NCBI RefSeq assembly: GCF_017874535.1
Contig: NZ_JAGGLS010000002.1
Location: 1-64,000 of the forward strand
DNA: 64,000 nucleotides
DNA from: Anaerococcus nagyae
Lineage (GTDB): Bacteria; Bacillota; Clostridia; Tissierellales; Peptoniphilaceae
Reading direction: 5' to 3'
A program made the position numbers and the translations under genes. Of this stretch, positions 1 to 8,325 are shown one piece after another. Positions within the stretch are counted from its first letter, which is position 1. Every line of letters starts with the position of its first letter. A model generated the notes under the pieces. It was not told where the DNA came from, did no database searches, and was given only the letters and a program-made list of their open reading frames with translations.

Positions 1-111
1 TTTAAGTTTTGTGACTTAAAAATTTTTCAAAAAAATTTTTAAAAATAACTATTGACTTTCTTAGTTGGTCTATTAAAGTTATAAGCGTTAAGCGTATATT
101 TAATTTTATAT

Positions 112-255
112 CTAAAAACCTAATTTTGAAATTATAATAGCTCCAATAACTGCACTAATAACCGTAGCAATTATACCGAATATCCACTTCATTATATAAT
201 TATGATTTTTTATCCTAGAAATAAAATGATTGTAAGAGATTCCTTTATTTGACAT
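112..255 (-). CDS. Small membrane peptide, 47 aa, unknown function
   Basis: Translation of the minus strand gives a 47-residue peptide with a charged, polar N-terminal half (about residues 1-21) and a single hydrophobic segment (about residues 23-43, WIFGIIATVISAVIGAIII). It ends in SKLGF. The chosen ATG follows AAAGGATCT; an in-frame ATG 12 bases upstream has no Shine-Dalgarno sequence. It is divergent from the decayed two-component genes on the plus strand. I do not recognise the family. Candidate roles are a membrane-anchored regulator or a peptide linked to the old signalling system, but nothing in the sequence decides between them. Coding status rests on the intact frame, the RBS and the clean transmembrane pattern. 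Confidence 0.45.
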   Translation of the reverse strand: MSNKGISYNHFISRIKNHNYIMKWIFGIIATVISAVIGAIIISKLGF

Positions 256-265
256 AGATCCTTTC

Positions 266-904
266 ATGGTAAATATATTTTATAATTTAATATTTCTTTT
301 ATTAGAAAGCTGCTTTGTTATATTCCTTAAAGAAAAAGAAAACACCTATGAAAAAACTTATAAATTGTATTATTTATCCTTAAAAGATCCTGATATAGTT
401 TATGCCAAAAATATTTTAAGAGATCTTGAAAAAAAATCGAGAAATATAATGAAATTCTATCAATCTAATCTATTTGAAAAATCTAATATTAATACTTCGA
501 TATCAGCAATATTTGAAAATTTATCATCTTTATATCCTAATAAGGATATTAAAACTGAACAGATTATAGATAAACAACTGTTAAATGAAAAAAATAATAG
601 AAGTATGAAATTGATTTCAGTGATAACAAAAGAATTAGTAAACAATGTTTATAAACATTCAGATGCAACTTATTTAATATATATGTTGTTTAAAGAAGGA
701 GACTCTGTAATAATAGAGATAAATAGTGATGGAGCTAACATAGAGGATTTTAAAAACATTAAAGAGTCTAGGAGAGGTGTTTTGTTACTAAATCTTTTAA
801 TTGATTCTAATTCAGGAAATATAGAGTACAAATTAAACGATAATGTACTTTCTACTAGGGTAGTTTTGGAGGTAGATTATAATGAAAATTCTTTTATTGG
901 ATGA
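266..904 (+). pseudogene. Truncated sensor histidine kinase (ATPase-domain remnant)
   Basis: The 212-residue frame has a hydrophobic N-terminus (residues 2-20) and a C-terminal GHKL ATPase-like domain. That domain shows an N-box (E123, N126, N127, K130, H131) and a weak G1 box (D155-G156), as in NarL/LuxR-partner sensor kinases. No phosphoacceptor histidine is seen in the expected region (about residues 45-70), and the sensor and transmembrane part is too short for the family. The ATG at 266 has no convincing RBS, so the true gene may have begun upstream and lost its N-terminus. It overlaps the response regulator gene by 23 bases, which fits a former sensor-regulator pair. The partner is frameshifted, so I infer a decaying system. 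Confidence 0.55.
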
Positions 905-1477
905 TCATAAAATATTTGGCCAATCTTTAAAACAATTGTTAAAAGAACAAGATGATATAGAATTATGCGATTACATATCTAGTATAGATAAGCTTTTCAG
1001 AAGATTAAAAGTGGAAAAATACGATATTCTTTTAATTGATATAAATTTAAAGCATAAGATAACTGGCCTTGAATTAATTGAAAAAATTTTAAATAAGTAT
1101 CAAAATCAAAAAATAATTATTTTGACCTCCTGTGACCTAGACAACTACAGAAACACTGCTTTAAAATTAGGAGCAAAAGACTTTATAAATAAATCTATAG
1201 AAATAGAAGACTTGTTTAAAAGAATTAAAGATGTTTATGAAGGTAGGTATAAAAACATATATAAGGTAAATACTGATCTACTAACAAAGCGTGAGCTTGA
1301 AGTACTTAATGAACTAATAAGGGGGGGATAATAAAAAAATATAGCTAAAAAACTTTTATAAGTGAAAGAACATTATACAATCACATAGCTAATATATATG
1401 ATAAATTAGGAGCTAAAAATATTGTAGAAGCCTATAATAAGGCTATGGATATTGGATATATTAATCCAGTTATGTAA
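882..1477 (+). pseudogene. LuxR/NarL-type response regulator, frameshifted in the HTH domain
   Basis: The intact part (882-1331) is a receiver domain with acidic pocket D7/D8, phosphoacceptor D53, T82 and K104, followed by the start of a LuxR HTH (LTKRELEVLNEL). Translation stops just after a run of seven G at 1321-1327. The rest of the HTH (SERTLYNHIANIYDKLGA) continues to a stop at 1475-1477, but only after changing frame three times: one extra G in the G tract, two extra bases near 1340 and one missing T near 1355. With the frames joined, the product is a normal NarL-type regulator of about 198 residues. RBS GGAGGT lies before 882. Three separate indels argue for decay rather than programmed frameshifting, although sequencing error cannot be excluded. 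Confidence 0.75.
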
Positions 1478-1691
1478 TTAAAATATATTGATTCACTATT
1501 TTGGAGATTTATAACTATGTCTCCATTATTTTTAATGAATTTCTAGATTATATTTTTAAAAGAGAGTCTAATTGGTGTGATAAAAATATATAAAATGAAT
1601 AAGCTATTTTTACAACTGTTCGATTATAAGTTATCTTAATAGATATTATGTTTTTTGCAATGAATGGCTTTACAAGTAGTTAGAATAATGG

Positions 1692-1720
1692 TTGCTCACT
1701 GTATATACATTTGTTATAAT
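1692..1720 (+). promoter_or_regulatory. Sigma-A promoter for the cysteine hydrolase gene
   Basis: TTGCTC and TATAAT are separated by 17 bases, and an AGGAGA ribosome site and ATG follow directly. The stretch between the pseudogene end (1477) and this promoter holds no gene that I can support. Confidence 0.6.
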
Positions 1721-1737
1721 AAAGAAAAGGAGAAATT

Positions 1738-2244
1738 ATGGAAGTTTTGGTAATAATAGATTTGCAAAATGATTTTATAGATGGAACATTGGGAAATACT
1801 GGTAATGATCAGATAATAGAGCCTATAGAAAACTTAATTGAAGATTTTGATGGTGAAGTAATATTTACAAGGGATACCCATAATGAAGATTATCTAAATA
1901 CATTAGAAGGTAAAAATTTACCAGTAACCCATTGTATAAAGGACACTTACGGTTGGCAAATAAGAATTGATACAAAAGGCTATAAAATTTTTGATAAGAA
2001 CACTTTTGGATCTTATGATTTAGTTAGTTATCTAAAAAATTTAGATGAAAGAGAAAAAATTGAAAAGATAAGTTTTGTAGGTATATGTACTGATATTTGT
2101 GTAATTTCAAATGCAATTTTAGTGAGGAATGCTTTGCCAAATACACCTATTAATGTTATAAGTTCAATGTGCAAGGGGACAAGCGATGCTAATCATAGAT
2201 TAGCCTTAGAAGCTATGAAATCTGTGCAAATTAATATAGTATAA
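1738..2244 (+). CDS. Isochorismatase-family cysteine hydrolase, nicotinamidase-like
   Basis: This is a 168-residue protein of the isochorismatase/nicotinamidase fold. Visible catalytic features are D8 in IIDLQNDF, K87 in FDKNTFGS and nucleophile C121 in GICTDICV. D46, H48 and H65 sit where nicotinamidases bind their metal (TRDTH ... VTHC). The C-terminal CKGTSDANHRLALEAM matches the family helix. Nicotinamidase converts nicotinamide to nicotinate for NAD salvage. The metal ligands make that the likeliest activity, but another amide hydrolase is possible. It has its own promoter and an AGGAGA RBS, and a membrane protein gene follows after 28 bases. The length is slightly short for PncA (usually about 180-210). 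Confidence 0.75.
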   Translation: MEVLVIIDLQNDFIDGTLGNTGNDQIIEPIENLIEDFDGEVIFTRDTHNEDYLNTLEGKNLPVTHCIKDTYGWQIRIDTKGYKIFDKNTFGSYDLVSYLKNLDEREKIEKISFVGICTDICVISNAILVRNALPNTPINVISSMCKGTSDANHRLALEAMKSVQINIV

Positions 2245-2272
2245 TGGGTATAATCTCTTTAAGGAGATTGAC

Positions 2273-2788
2273 ATGAATGAAATAAATAAATCTGAATTTA
2301 AAGATACAGAATCTGTAAAGAAGTTAGTAAGCAGATATAATATTAATGCTCTTTTATTTGCTCTTGGAATTTTTATAATCATAGTTGCTATAATTCCTTA
2401 TTTTTTTATAAAAAATGAGAATATAACTAATAAAATATTACCTTCTCTTATAATTCTTGCAGTTGGAGTAATTTTAATTGTTACTGGTAAAATAAGGATG
2501 GGAAAGATTCAAGAAAATGTCGATGGAAAGTATACTGTGGCAGCTTTTGAATACATAGATTTACAAAGAAAGTCTTATAATAAAATTTTTAGAAAAGATT
2601 TGGTTATTGGGATATTGCTTATGATACTAATTCCGTTTATATATTTTCTAGTTACTAATAATGCAAATTATATGGCTAATAAAACAGCTAAATATTTGTA
2701 TAGTATTTTACTTTTATTTTTGGGTGTAGCATTATTTATGATAACATATAGTAAAGGTAAAAAAGATGCTTATAAAATTTTGGGATAA
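2273..2788 (+). CDS. Four-helix membrane protein of unknown function
   Basis: The 171-residue protein has a polar N-terminus and four predicted membrane segments at about residues 25-46, 53-72, 109-128 and 140-158, arranged as two hairpins around a central charged loop (residues 75-108). I do not recognise the family. AAGGAG lies 7 bases before the ATG. It follows the nicotinamidase-like gene at 28 bases and probably shares its transcript, which ends at the hairpin starting at 2793. No catalytic motif is visible. Confidence 0.65.
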   Translation: MNEINKSEFKDTESVKKLVSRYNINALLFALGIFIIIVAIIPYFFIKNENITNKILPSLIILAVGVILIVTGKIRMGKIQENVDGKYTVAAFEYIDLQRKSYNKIFRKDLVIGILLMILIPFIYFLVTNNANYMANKTAKYLYSILLLFLGVALFMITYSKGKKDAYKILG

Positions 2789-2792
2789 GAAA

Positions 2793-2817
2793 GGGCTGCT
2801 TAATCAGCCCAATTTTT
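2793..2817 (+). terminator. Rho-independent terminator, probably bidirectional
   Basis: GGGCTG and CAGCCC form a 6-bp stem around a CTTAAT loop, followed by AATTTTT. It lies between convergent genes, and the minus-strand thioesterase gene stops at its right border. Confidence 0.8.
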
Positions 2818-3238
2818 AATATTTCTTATAATTTTCATTTATTAAATTTTCCATCATTTTTGACTTTTGTATATCTAATTCATTACTAATTACTGTACAT
2901 TCAGTTCTATTGATAGCTGCAAGATCTGTATCGTCGGACCATATTTTACAATCAACTGTTACTGTTCTTTTACCTCTTTTTACAAGTTCTGCTCTTGCGT
3001 AAATATACTCCGTTTTAATTATAGGTTTTAGGAAATTTGTATAGGAGCTTTGAGTTGGAGCCAAATATTTTTTGTCAATTGCTACTAACCCAGTGGCTAA
3101 GTCCCCTATAGCCATGATTATAGCTCCATGAACACTACCTAATTCATTTATATATACATCTTTGTAGGGTATTCTTAATTCTACAACTTCACTGTTCATT
3201 ATATGATATTCTGGATCTAAAAATTCGTTAAATGTCAT
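2816..3238 (-). CDS. PaaI-type hotdog-fold thioesterase
   Basis: The 140-residue protein has the single-domain hotdog thioesterase layout. A VHGAIIMAIGDLATGLVA segment carries the characteristic H37-G38 and D46, followed by the strand-rich C-terminal half (SYTNFLKPI, YARAELVKRGKRTVTVDCKIW). Members hydrolyse acyl-CoA or aryl-CoA thioesters in the cytosol; the substrate cannot be read from sequence. A good RBS (AGAAGGAGA) precedes the ATG on the minus strand. It is convergent with the upstream pair and divergent from the CapA-type gene, so it is probably monocistronic. Confidence 0.8.
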   Translation of the reverse strand: MTFNEFLDPEYHIMNSEVVELRIPYKDVYINELGSVHGAIIMAIGDLATGLVAIDKKYLAPTQSSYTNFLKPIIKTEYIYARAELVKRGKRTVTVDCKIWSDDTDLAAINRTECTVISNELDIQKSKMMENLINENYKKY

Positions 3239-3350
3239 TTATTTCTCCTTCTATTTATTAATTATACCAATCATTCTAATAAATTATGTATATTTTATTT
3301 ACAATATGGGTTAAAATATATATGTGCGTGCAAAAGATAGGAGAGTTTTG

Positions 3351-4637
3351 ATGAAAGATTTTAGGAAGATATTACTGATATTAACATTTATTTTTATTTT
3401 TAGTGCGTGTGGAAATGAAAAACAAGAAGGAGTTAAGGAGCCTATAAGAACTGCAGATTCATTAGATAATATGCTAAGAAAAGGGAATTTAAATAAAACA
3501 GAACAGAAAACTTCTAATAAGCAAGTAAGTGAAGATAAGGATCCTAGAAAAGATGAAACAAGTGAAGAAACTATAAGTAGAGAAGATAGAATAGAAACCA
3601 TAACTCTAAAGGCAGTTGGAGATATAATGGCAAATATGGGTCAAATTGAGTATGCCTATAACAAAGGGAATGGATCGTATGATTTTAAAGATTCCTTTAA
3701 GTATATATCAGATTTTATAAGTGATGCAGATATAGCAATTGCTAATTATGAGACAACTACAGATCCAAATAAAGCTTATGCAGGTCACCCAAGGTTTAAT
3801 GCACCTCCAGAATATTTAAAGGCTATTGCTGATGCTGGTTTTGATATAGTAACTACTGCCAATAATCACTCCTTAGACTCTGAAATGGAAGGGATAGGAA
3901 CAACTATAGATGCTATAGAAGAAGCAGGACTTGACCATGTTGGGACAAGAAAAAGTGGAAATGAAAGATATATTATAAAAAAAGTCGGTGATATAAATAT
4001 AGCTTTCTTATCATATACCTACGGATGTAATGGCATTGAAGATTTATTTGTAGTAAGAGATGAAGTTGATCAAGTAAACTATATACATGAAGATTTAATT
4101 AAAAAGGATATAAGAGATGCGAAAGAGCATGGAGCGGATTTTGTAGTAGTTTATCCACATTGGGGCATAGAACTAAGGTCAGATGCTGATCAAAGTCAAA
4201 TAGATCTAGGTCATAAGATGATTGACTGGGGAGCAGATTTAGTTATTGGTAATCACCCACACGTAGTAGAACCCTATGAATTATATGAATCAGAAAATGG
4301 AAATAAAGGATTTATTGCCTATGCTTGTGGTAACTTTATAAGCATACAAAATCTTGAAACTGTAAATGATATTAGAACAGAACAATCAGTAGCTTATGAG
4401 TTTAAATTATCTAAAAATTTATCTGATGGTTTTACAAGTATTGACCAAATAGATGAATATCCTCTTTGGGTTGGTATGACTTATAATGAATATGGAAAAA
4501 GTGTTAGTACGTATAGGTGTGAAGATTTCTTAGAAGGCGGTAAGTACTATGATAAGGTAGATGAAAATCAAAGAAATAGGATTCAACAAGCTTATGATGA
4601 TACTAATAAAACACTTCATTCAATGGAAGGTGAGTAA
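3351..4637 (+). CDS. CapA-family lipoprotein (poly-gamma-glutamate/capsule-type metallohydrolase domain)
   Basis: This 428-residue protein begins with a lipoprotein signal (FIFIFSAC, lipidated C20), then has a charged low-complexity linker (about 21-80), then a CapA/PGA_cap domain of calcineurin-like fold. Diagnostic motifs are AVGDIMA, NYETT, NHSLDSE and GNHPHVVEPYE. The start is the ATG at 3351 because AGGAG lies 7 bases before it; a GTG at 3324 has no RBS. CapA proteins act at the cell surface in polyglutamate or capsule export, but many lipoprotein homologues have no proven substrate, and no capB/capC genes are near. The PAP2 gene overlaps its stop by one base, so the two are co-translated. 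Confidence 0.8.
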   Translation: MKDFRKILLILTFIFIFSACGNEKQEGVKEPIRTADSLDNMLRKGNLNKTEQKTSNKQVSEDKDPRKDETSEETISREDRIETITLKAVGDIMANMGQIEYAYNKGNGSYDFKDSFKYISDFISDADIAIANYETTTDPNKAYAGHPRFNAPPEYLKAIADAGFDIVTTANNHSLDSEMEGIGTTIDAIEEAGLDHVGTRKSGNERYIIKKVGDINIAFLSYTYGCNGIEDLFVVRDEVDQVNYIHEDLIKKDIRDAKEHGADFVVVYPHWGIELRSDADQSQIDLGHKMIDWGADLVIGNHPHVVEPYELYESENGNKGFIAYACGNFISIQNLETVNDIRTEQSVAYEFKLSKNLSDGFTSIDQIDEYPLWVGMTYNEYGKSVSTYRCEDFLEGGKYYDKVDENQRNRIQQAYDDTNKTLHSMEGE

Positions 4638-5203
4638 TGACAACGTGGATAAGTTTTGAACTTAATATATTAAAGGCAATCCAATATATATCAAATCCTA
4701 CTCTAGACTCATTTTTTGTGAGTATAAGTGCCTTGGGTAATGGATCAATATTTTGGATAGCTTTTATTTTATTTTGTTTATCTACTAAAGAATATAAAAA
4801 AATGGGCAAGGTAATGATTATTGCTTTTATTTTAAATCTACTTTTAGTGAATATTTTATTAAAAAATATAGTAGGGAGAGTTAGACCCTATAATTATGTT
4901 AACAATATAAAACTCCTAGTTCCAGCCTTATCAGATGGTTCTTTCCCATCTGGACATGCTTCGTATGCATTCACCTTTGCAACTATAGTAGCTTTTATGG
5001 CTAGAGGCAAGATGCTTAAAATATTTATAGCTATATTAGCAATATTGATAGCATTTAGTCGCTTATACTTATTTGTTCATTTTCCATCAGATGTAATCGT
5101 TGGAGCAGTAGTTGGTATATTGATAGGTACCTTTTCAATGAGAGCATATTTTAAAGGATATATTAATCAAATTTTTAATAAATTTAATTTACAAAGAGAA
5201 TAA
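4637..5203 (+). CDS. PAP2-superfamily membrane phosphatase
   Basis: The 188-residue polytopic membrane protein shows all three PAP2 motifs: K76-x6-R83-P84, PSGH at 104-107, and S141-R142-x5-H148-x3-D152. These hold the catalytic histidines and phosphate-binding residues for dephosphorylating lipid phosphates such as undecaprenyl pyrophosphate or phosphatidylglycerophosphate. There are about five to six membrane helices. The ATG overlaps the TAA of the CapA-type gene (TAATG), which points to linked envelope functions. The substrate is not determinable. The promoter of the next tRNA lies inside the last codons. Confidence 0.85.
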   Translation: MTTWISFELNILKAIQYISNPTLDSFFVSISALGNGSIFWIAFILFCLSTKEYKKMGKVMIIAFILNLLLVNILLKNIVGRVRPYNYVNNIKLLVPALSDGSFPSGHASYAFTFATIVAFMARGKMLKIFIAILAILIAFSRLYLFVHFPSDVIVGAVVGILIGTFSMRAYFKGYINQIFNKFNLQRE

Positions 5204-5216
5204 ATTATGCTATAAT
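5188..5216 (+). promoter_or_regulatory. Promoter for tRNA-Leu(CAA)
   Basis: TTTACA, a 17-base spacer and TATAAT, preceded by a TG extended -10 element. It starts inside the end of the PAP2 gene and lies 17 bases before the tRNA. Confidence 0.7.
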
Positions 5217-5233
5217 CATCTAGTAACTATTAA

Positions 5234-5320
5234 GCTGGTGTGTTGGAATTGGCAGACGAGACAGACTCAAACTCTGTTGTCCATTAGGGCGTGTGGGTTC
5301 AAGTCCCACCACCAGCACCA
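5234..5320 (+). tRNA. tRNA-Leu (anticodon CAA)
   Basis: The acceptor stem GCTGGTG pairs with CACCAGC, and the CCA end is encoded. The anticodon arm ACAGA-CTCAAAC-TCTGT gives anticodon CAA (decodes TTG). It has the long variable arm of class II tRNAs and the GGTTCAAGTCC T-arm. It stands alone; no clear terminator follows, although the palindromic element at 5469 could stop transcripts. Confidence 0.95.
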
Positions 5321-5468
5321 AAAAGTATTTACAAGATCCTTGAATAGTTATATTCAAAAGGTATGAAATTAAAGTTAGATGACTTGTCTGGCTAAGTTAG
5401 AATGAATTTTGTTATTAAATCACAGACATGTCTTAAAAAACTTAGAAAATTTAATACATATTTACTAA

Positions 5469-5621
5469 GGGGCTGTTGCAAAACTATGAATAATTATCGT
5501 CTCATCATTATAAGGTTCTTTTAGGAAATTTTTTACATAGCTTGTCGGCTTGTCGAGGCAAAATTTCCGTAGAGATTCTTCTAATGATTTTAGGCTGATT
5601 TATTCATTCTGCAACAGTCCC
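5469..5621 (+). mobile_element. MITE-like palindromic element with about 20-bp terminal inverted repeats
   Basis: The left end GGGGCTGTTGCAAAACTATG and the right end, read on the other strand, GGGACTGTTGCAGAATGAAT are imperfect inverted repeats. The match continues inwards (TGAATAA on both arms, then CATTATAAGGTTCTT against CATTAGAAGAATCTC, then GGAAATTTT against AAAATTTCC), so most of the 153 bases can fold into one hairpin with a loop near 5535-5558. The flanks also mirror each other (TTTACTA). It has no coding capacity. A GGGxCTGTTGCA end is typical of insertion-sequence termini, so this is probably a non-autonomous derivative. The rest of the tRNA-polA gap (5321-5468 and 5622-5682) holds only the polA promoter and a T-less hairpin near 5338. 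Confidence 0.7.
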
Positions 5622-5635
5622 TTTCTAGTAAAAAC

Positions 5636-5664
5636 TTTTAAATATGATTTAGATACGTTATACT
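5636..5664 (+). promoter_or_regulatory. Probable polA promoter
   Basis: TTTTAA, a 17-base spacer and TATACT lie 18 bases before the ATG of polA. The -35 match is weak. Confidence 0.4.
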
Positions 5665-5682
5665 ATAAGTAAGGAGTTACAA

Positions 5683-8325
5683 ATGAGTAAAACACTTATG
5701 TTAATAGATGGATCAAGCTTAATATTTAGAGCGTTTTTTGCTTTACCTAACCTTACTAATAATGATGGGGTTATGACTAATGGAGTCTATGGATTTTTGA
5801 CCATGTATCAAAACGCCTTTGATAAATATAATCCTGATTCAGTTTTGGTTGCCTTTGATAGATCTTCCAAAACTTTTCGTCATGAAGAATTTAAAGATTA
5901 TAAGGCTACTCGTGATAAGATGCCCTCAGAACTAGGCTATCAGTTTGGAATTTTAAAAGATATACTTGATTCTATGAAAGTTTCATATACAGATTTAGAT
6001 GGTTTTGAAGCTGATGACATAGTTGGTACCTATGCACAAATGGGTCAAGAAGAAGGTTATGAAGTTGTAATAATTACAGGGGATCGTGATTATTTACAAT
6101 TAGTTGATGAACATATAACTGTATATCTTACTAAAAAAGGTATATCTGATATGACAGAATATACCATTGATAAAATAAAGTATGAATATGGCTTAACACC
6201 AAAGCAACTTATAGATGTGAAAGGCCTTGAAGGAGACAAGTCAGATAACATTCCAGGTGTAGATGGTATAGGTCCTAAAAAGGCTAGAGATTTTATTCAA
6301 AAATATGGCTCTATAGAAAGGCTATATGAACATATTGATGAAGTAACTGGTAAGAAGACTAAGCAAACTCTCATTGATAGTGAAGCTATCGCTTACATGA
6401 GCAAAAAAATTGGAACTATAGTAAAAAATGCTCCTGTAGATATAGATCTTGACGATTTAATTCTTAGCGAGCCTGATTATCCAGCTCTTAAAGAGAAATT
6501 TTCTAAATATAATTTTAATAAATTTTTAGAAAAAATCGAAGGAAAAACAGATCAAGCTAATAAAGATAGAGAATTTCCTTATAAAGAAACTGATGATTAT
6601 GACAAACTTTTAGAAATTATAAAGAGAAATAAGGAATTTAGCTTTAAGTCTATTTTTGATGGTGAGAATTATATTCATTCAAGTATTTATAAAATAGCAA
6701 TAAAAACTCATAAAACAGATACTTACATAATATCTCCAGATGAAAAATTTATTAATTCATTTAAGGAAGTTTTTGAAGACCCAACTATAGTAAAAAATTC
6801 ATTTGATATAAAAGAAGATGCAGTATTATTAGCTAAGCTCTCTATAGACTTAAACTTAGATTATGATGATTTAATGCTCATGCACTATTTGATTGATCCG
6901 TCAAGATCTTCTTATGATATTAAGACTTTAAGTCAAGTTTATTCTGATTATGAAGTTATAAACAAAGTGGATTTAATAGGAAAAGGGGCAAAGACTAAAA
7001 AATATTCTGAAGTAAATAAAGAAGAAATGAATTCATATTTTGCTTCTTATCTTTATACTATAGAAAAATCTAAAGATAAACTAATTGAAGAGTTAAATAC
7101 TTATAGTATGTATGATCTGTATAAAGATATAGAGATCAAACTATCAAAAGTTCTTGCAAAGATGGAAATCACCGGTTTTGTCACAGATAAAGAAGTTTTA
7201 GAAGATTTAAAAGCTGAAATCGATAAAGTTTTGGATGGACTTACTAGAGATATTTATGATCTTGCTGGTAGCGAATTTAATATAAATTCTCCAAAACAAT
7301 TAGGAGAAGTATTATTTAAAGATCTCTCTTTACCAGTTATAAAAAAGACTAAAACAGGGTTTTCAACGAATGCGAAAGTTTTAGAAAAACTAAGAGATGA
7401 ACATCAAATAATACCAAAAATTGAAAAATATCGCGAGATGTATAAATTGCGCTCAACATATATAGAGGGTTTGGAAAATTCCATAGATAATGATGGAAGA
7501 ATTAGATCAACCTTTAGACAAAATATAGCTACTACAGGAAGATTATCATCTACTGAACCAAACCTACAAAATATACCAATTAGAACAGAAGAAGGAAGAA
7601 AGATCAGAAAAGCCTTCAAGGCTAGTCCAGGTAAGATTTTAATAGATGCGGATTATTCACAAATAGAGCTTAGAATTTTAGCTTCACTTTCTGAAGATAA
7701 AAACATGATAGATGCTTTTGTCAATGGAGTGGATATTCATACAAAAACTGCCTCAAAAGTTTTTAATACACCAATTGAAAAAGTAAGTAAAGTTCAAAGG
7801 TATAATGCTAAAGCTGTAAATTTTGGGATTATTTATGGAATAAGTGATTATGGACTTTCTCAAAATCTTGATATACCAAGGCCTCTTGCAAAAGAGTATA
7901 TAGAAAGCTTTTTTGCAGGCTATCCAAAAATTAAAGAATATATGGATGGTGTTAAAGAGACTGCAAAAGAACAAGGCTATGTTGATACTTTATTTAATAG
8001 ACGTAGATATGTTCCAGAAATTAGCTCTAAAAATTTCAATGTTAGAAGTTTTGGAGAAAGGGTTGCTCTTAATACCCCTATTCAAGGAACAGCAGCAGAT
8101 ATTATTAAAATTGCCATGATAAATGTAGATACAAATTTAAAAAAAGCAGGAATTGATGCAAAAATCATTCTTCAAATTCACGATGAGATCATCTTGGAAG
8201 CTTCACATGAAGATAAGGATACGGCTATGGAAATTTTAAAAGAATCTATGGAATCTGCTGCAAAATTGAAAGTTCCATTATTGGTGGAAATTGATACAGG
8301 AGATAGCATGTATGAATCCAAGTAA
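5683..8325 (+). CDS. polA: DNA polymerase I
   Basis: The 880-residue protein has an N-terminal 5'-3' exonuclease/flap domain (about 1-290, with FEADDIVGTYA and GDRDYLQL), a middle 3'-5' exonuclease-like domain and a C-terminal family A polymerase domain. Polymerase motifs are DYSQIELRILA (D657), the O-helix starting at R706 (RYNAKAVNFGIIYG) and QIHDEI (H833, D834). The middle domain lacks the DxE proofreading motif (the segment reads FDGENYI), as in many Firmicutes, so proofreading is probably absent. It fills gaps in repair and Okazaki processing. RBS AAGGAG precedes ATG 5683. coaE overlaps its end by 14 bases, forming a polA-coaE-transglycosylase operon. Confidence 0.97.
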   Translation: MSKTLMLIDGSSLIFRAFFALPNLTNNDGVMTNGVYGFLTMYQNAFDKYNPDSVLVAFDRSSKTFRHEEFKDYKATRDKMPSELGYQFGILKDILDSMKVSYTDLDGFEADDIVGTYAQMGQEEGYEVVIITGDRDYLQLVDEHITVYLTKKGISDMTEYTIDKIKYEYGLTPKQLIDVKGLEGDKSDNIPGVDGIGPKKARDFIQKYGSIERLYEHIDEVTGKKTKQTLIDSEAIAYMSKKIGTIVKNAPVDIDLDDLILSEPDYPALKEKFSKYNFNKFLEKIEGKTDQANKDREFPYKETDDYDKLLEIIKRNKEFSFKSIFDGENYIHSSIYKIAIKTHKTDTYIISPDEKFINSFKEVFEDPTIVKNSFDIKEDAVLLAKLSIDLNLDYDDLMLMHYLIDPSRSSYDIKTLSQVYSDYEVINKVDLIGKGAKTKKYSEVNKEEMNSYFASYLYTIEKSKDKLIEELNTYSMYDLYKDIEIKLSKVLAKMEITGFVTDKEVLEDLKAEIDKVLDGLTRDIYDLAGSEFNINSPKQLGEVLFKDLSLPVIKKTKTGFSTNAKVLEKLRDEHQIIPKIEKYREMYKLRSTYIEGLENSIDNDGRIRSTFRQNIATTGRLSSTEPNLQNIPIRTEEGRKIRKAFKASPGKILIDADYSQIELRILASLSEDKNMIDAFVNGVDIHTKTASKVFNTPIEKVSKVQRYNAKAVNFGIIYGISDYGLSQNLDIPRPLAKEYIESFFAGYPKIKEYMDGVKETAKEQGYVDTLFNRRRYVPEISSKNFNVRSFGERVALNTPIQGTAADIIKIAMINVDTNLKKAGIDAKIILQIHDEIILEASHEDKDTAMEILKESMESAAKLKVPLLVEIDTGDSMYESK

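Noticed and set aside
1-50. A/T palindromes (AAAAATTTTT ... AAATTTTT) that look like a terminator
   Set aside because: The stem is pure A-T with no GC pairs, and such runs are expected by chance in this AT-rich DNA.
1318-1330. Programmed frameshift at the G7 tract of the response regulator
   Set aside because: Two more indels downstream are needed to restore the HTH, so decay is simpler.
5338-5362. Hairpin CCTTGAAT/ATTCAAAAGG after tRNA-Leu as a terminator
   Set aside because: It has no T run after the stem and the stem is imperfect.
7404-7619. Minus-strand frames inside polA, and similar ones in pyk, smc and catalase
   Set aside because: They lack an RBS and recognisable protein character, and they lie opposite highly conserved genes; they are shadows.
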